A stretch of DNA of 51,535 nt from GCA-016699445 sp964555055 (GTDB taxonomy: Bacteria; UBA10199; JACPAL01; GCA-016699445), in the NCBI GenBank assembly GCA_964555055.1, contig CAZKQW010000015.1, forward strand, positions 1 to 51,535, read 5' to 3'. The position numbers were made by a program, and so were the translations under genes. Below, piece by piece: positions 50,876-51,535 of this stretch. How positions within the stretch are numbered: position 1 is the stretch's first letter; the number at the start of each line of letters is the position of its first letter. The notes under the pieces are model-generated. The model did no database searches. It saw nothing but the letters and a program-made list of their open reading frames with translations, and was not told the origin of the DNA.

Positions 50876-51535
50876 ATGCCGCTCACACATAAATCCAAGA
50901 CGTCCCTCTGGGTGGCTTCCACCTATTTCACCGAAGGCTTGCCCTACATGATCACAAGGGTTCTCTCGTCCGTCTTCTTCACGGACATGGGAGTGCGAGA
51001 GTCTTTCCTCGGATTTCTGAACTTCCTCGGTATTCCATGGAATTTGAAATTCCTCTGGGCGCCTCTCCTCGACATATTCTCGACCAAGCGCCAGTGGCTC
51101 TTAAGAGTCCAATCGAGCCTGGCTCTTGTAGTGCTCGGCATCGCCATGCTGGCGGGTTTTTCTTCGGAGAACCCCGGCCTTCTGCCCGTCATCGCTTTTC
51201 TCTTTGTAGGTCTGGCCTTCCTGGCGGCAACGAACGACGTCGCGATCGACGCGTATTATTTGGAAGGTTTACCCGATAAGAGCGAGCAAGCGGCTTATTC
51301 GGGCTTAAGAACTTTAGCTTATCGTGCCGCGGTCATTTATGCGCGGACCCTTCTAGTCGCTATCGCCGGCTTTATGAACTGGGCCTATGGTTTCGGCGTC
51401 GGCGCGGTGACCCTAGCGGCATTTTTTTTGCTCCATGCGAAGTTTTTACCCCACGTGTCGATGGCACGCGCTACGCCCAAGAACTTTTCCGCGATCCGGC
51501 AAGGCTTCGCCGATTCGTTCCGGACCTACCTAAGC
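50876..51535 (+). CDS. AmpG-like MFS transporter, 5' part (runs off the window)
   Basis: The first 220 residues of a membrane transporter; the frame is open at the window edge. The YFTEGLPYMIT segment in the first helix, the FLNFLGIPWNLKFLWAPLLDIFS loop and AATNDVAIDAYYLEGLP in the fourth region are typical of AmpG and related muropeptide or acetyl-CoA permeases of the major facilitator superfamily. About six membrane helices are visible. A role in recycling cell-wall fragments is known for AmpG, but related members carry other substrates. The ATG at 50876 begins just ahead of the first helix, as expected. Confidence 0.82.
   Translation, partial: MPLTHKSKTSLWVASTYFTEGLPYMITRVLSSVFFTDMGVRESFLGFLNFLGIPWNLKFLWAPLLDIFSTKRQWLLRVQSSLALVVLGIAMLAGFSSENPGLLPVIAFLFVGLAFLAATNDVAIDAYYLEGLPDKSEQAAYSGLRTLAYRAAVIYARTLLVAIAGFMNWAYGFGVGAVTLAAFFLLHAKFLPHVSMARATPKNFSAIRQGFADSFRTYLS

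Overview
The window looks like chromosomal DNA of a Gram-negative bacterium. It codes for an OmpA-family outer-membrane protein, secreted and lipid-anchored proteins, a periplasm-dependent TRAP transporter and a monofunctional peptidoglycan glycosyltransferase. Several traits fit a deltaproteobacterium-like or related lineage: menaquinone synthesis by the futalosine route (MqnA), a fused CobA-HemD protein beside HemC, a TatT-type TRAP transporter, and cell-surface SBBP-repeat proteins. I cannot assign a genus or phylum from the sequence alone. No phage, conjugative or insertion-sequence genes were seen, and no CRISPR array.

Layout. 1-1371: the C-terminal end of a sensor kinase and two stand-alone response regulators. 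1607-3337: a secreted HAF-like repeat protein. 3439-6608: hisC (minus strand), then rplM-rpsI and argC. 6611-8512: a secreted phytochelatin-synthase-like protease and an orphan gene. 8496-12289: hemC and cobA-hemD (minus), then an RlmI-type rRNA methyltransferase. 12362-17107: a single 1581-residue orphan. 17202-18639: a patatin-like hydrolase and a SEC-C protein. 18640-24381: a minus-strand series of tatT, dctP, dctQ, dctM, acetyl-CoA acetyltransferase and a SIMPL-domain protein. 24656-30024: fumarase, a CbpA-like DnaJ and a tight pair of orphan genes. 30023-30472: a dispersed repeat, tRNA-Gly(GCC) and a tandem repeat built from the 5' end of that tRNA. 30502-35492: a DUF1189 protein, mtgA, efp, a lipoprotein metalloprotease, dodecin, a DUF11 protein and pgsA. 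35534-39018: nadB and a proline-rich orphan. 39020-43629: a secreted protein, an alpha/beta hydrolase and dnaJ on the minus strand, with dnaK divergent. 43725-49377: mqnA, an OmpA-family protein and a tandem pair of SBBP proteins. 49511-51535: a radical SAM protein and the start of an AmpG-like transporter.

Most recognised genes are core metabolism or housekeeping: translation, heme/siroheme, menaquinone, NAD, phospholipid and chaperones. The accessory content lies in five large orphan proteins without export signals (7430, 12362, 27351, 28567, 37234), the secreted repeat proteins and the small dispersed repeats. The features I rank highest for follow-up are the two-copy intergenic element (30023-30113 and 49374-49455), the tRNA-derived tandem repeat (30275-30427), the shared C-terminal Gly/Ser linker plus GQEYRVGGN-Cys tail of the two SBBP proteins, and the orphan proteins. 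All functional calls come from reading the translations. No database search was possible.
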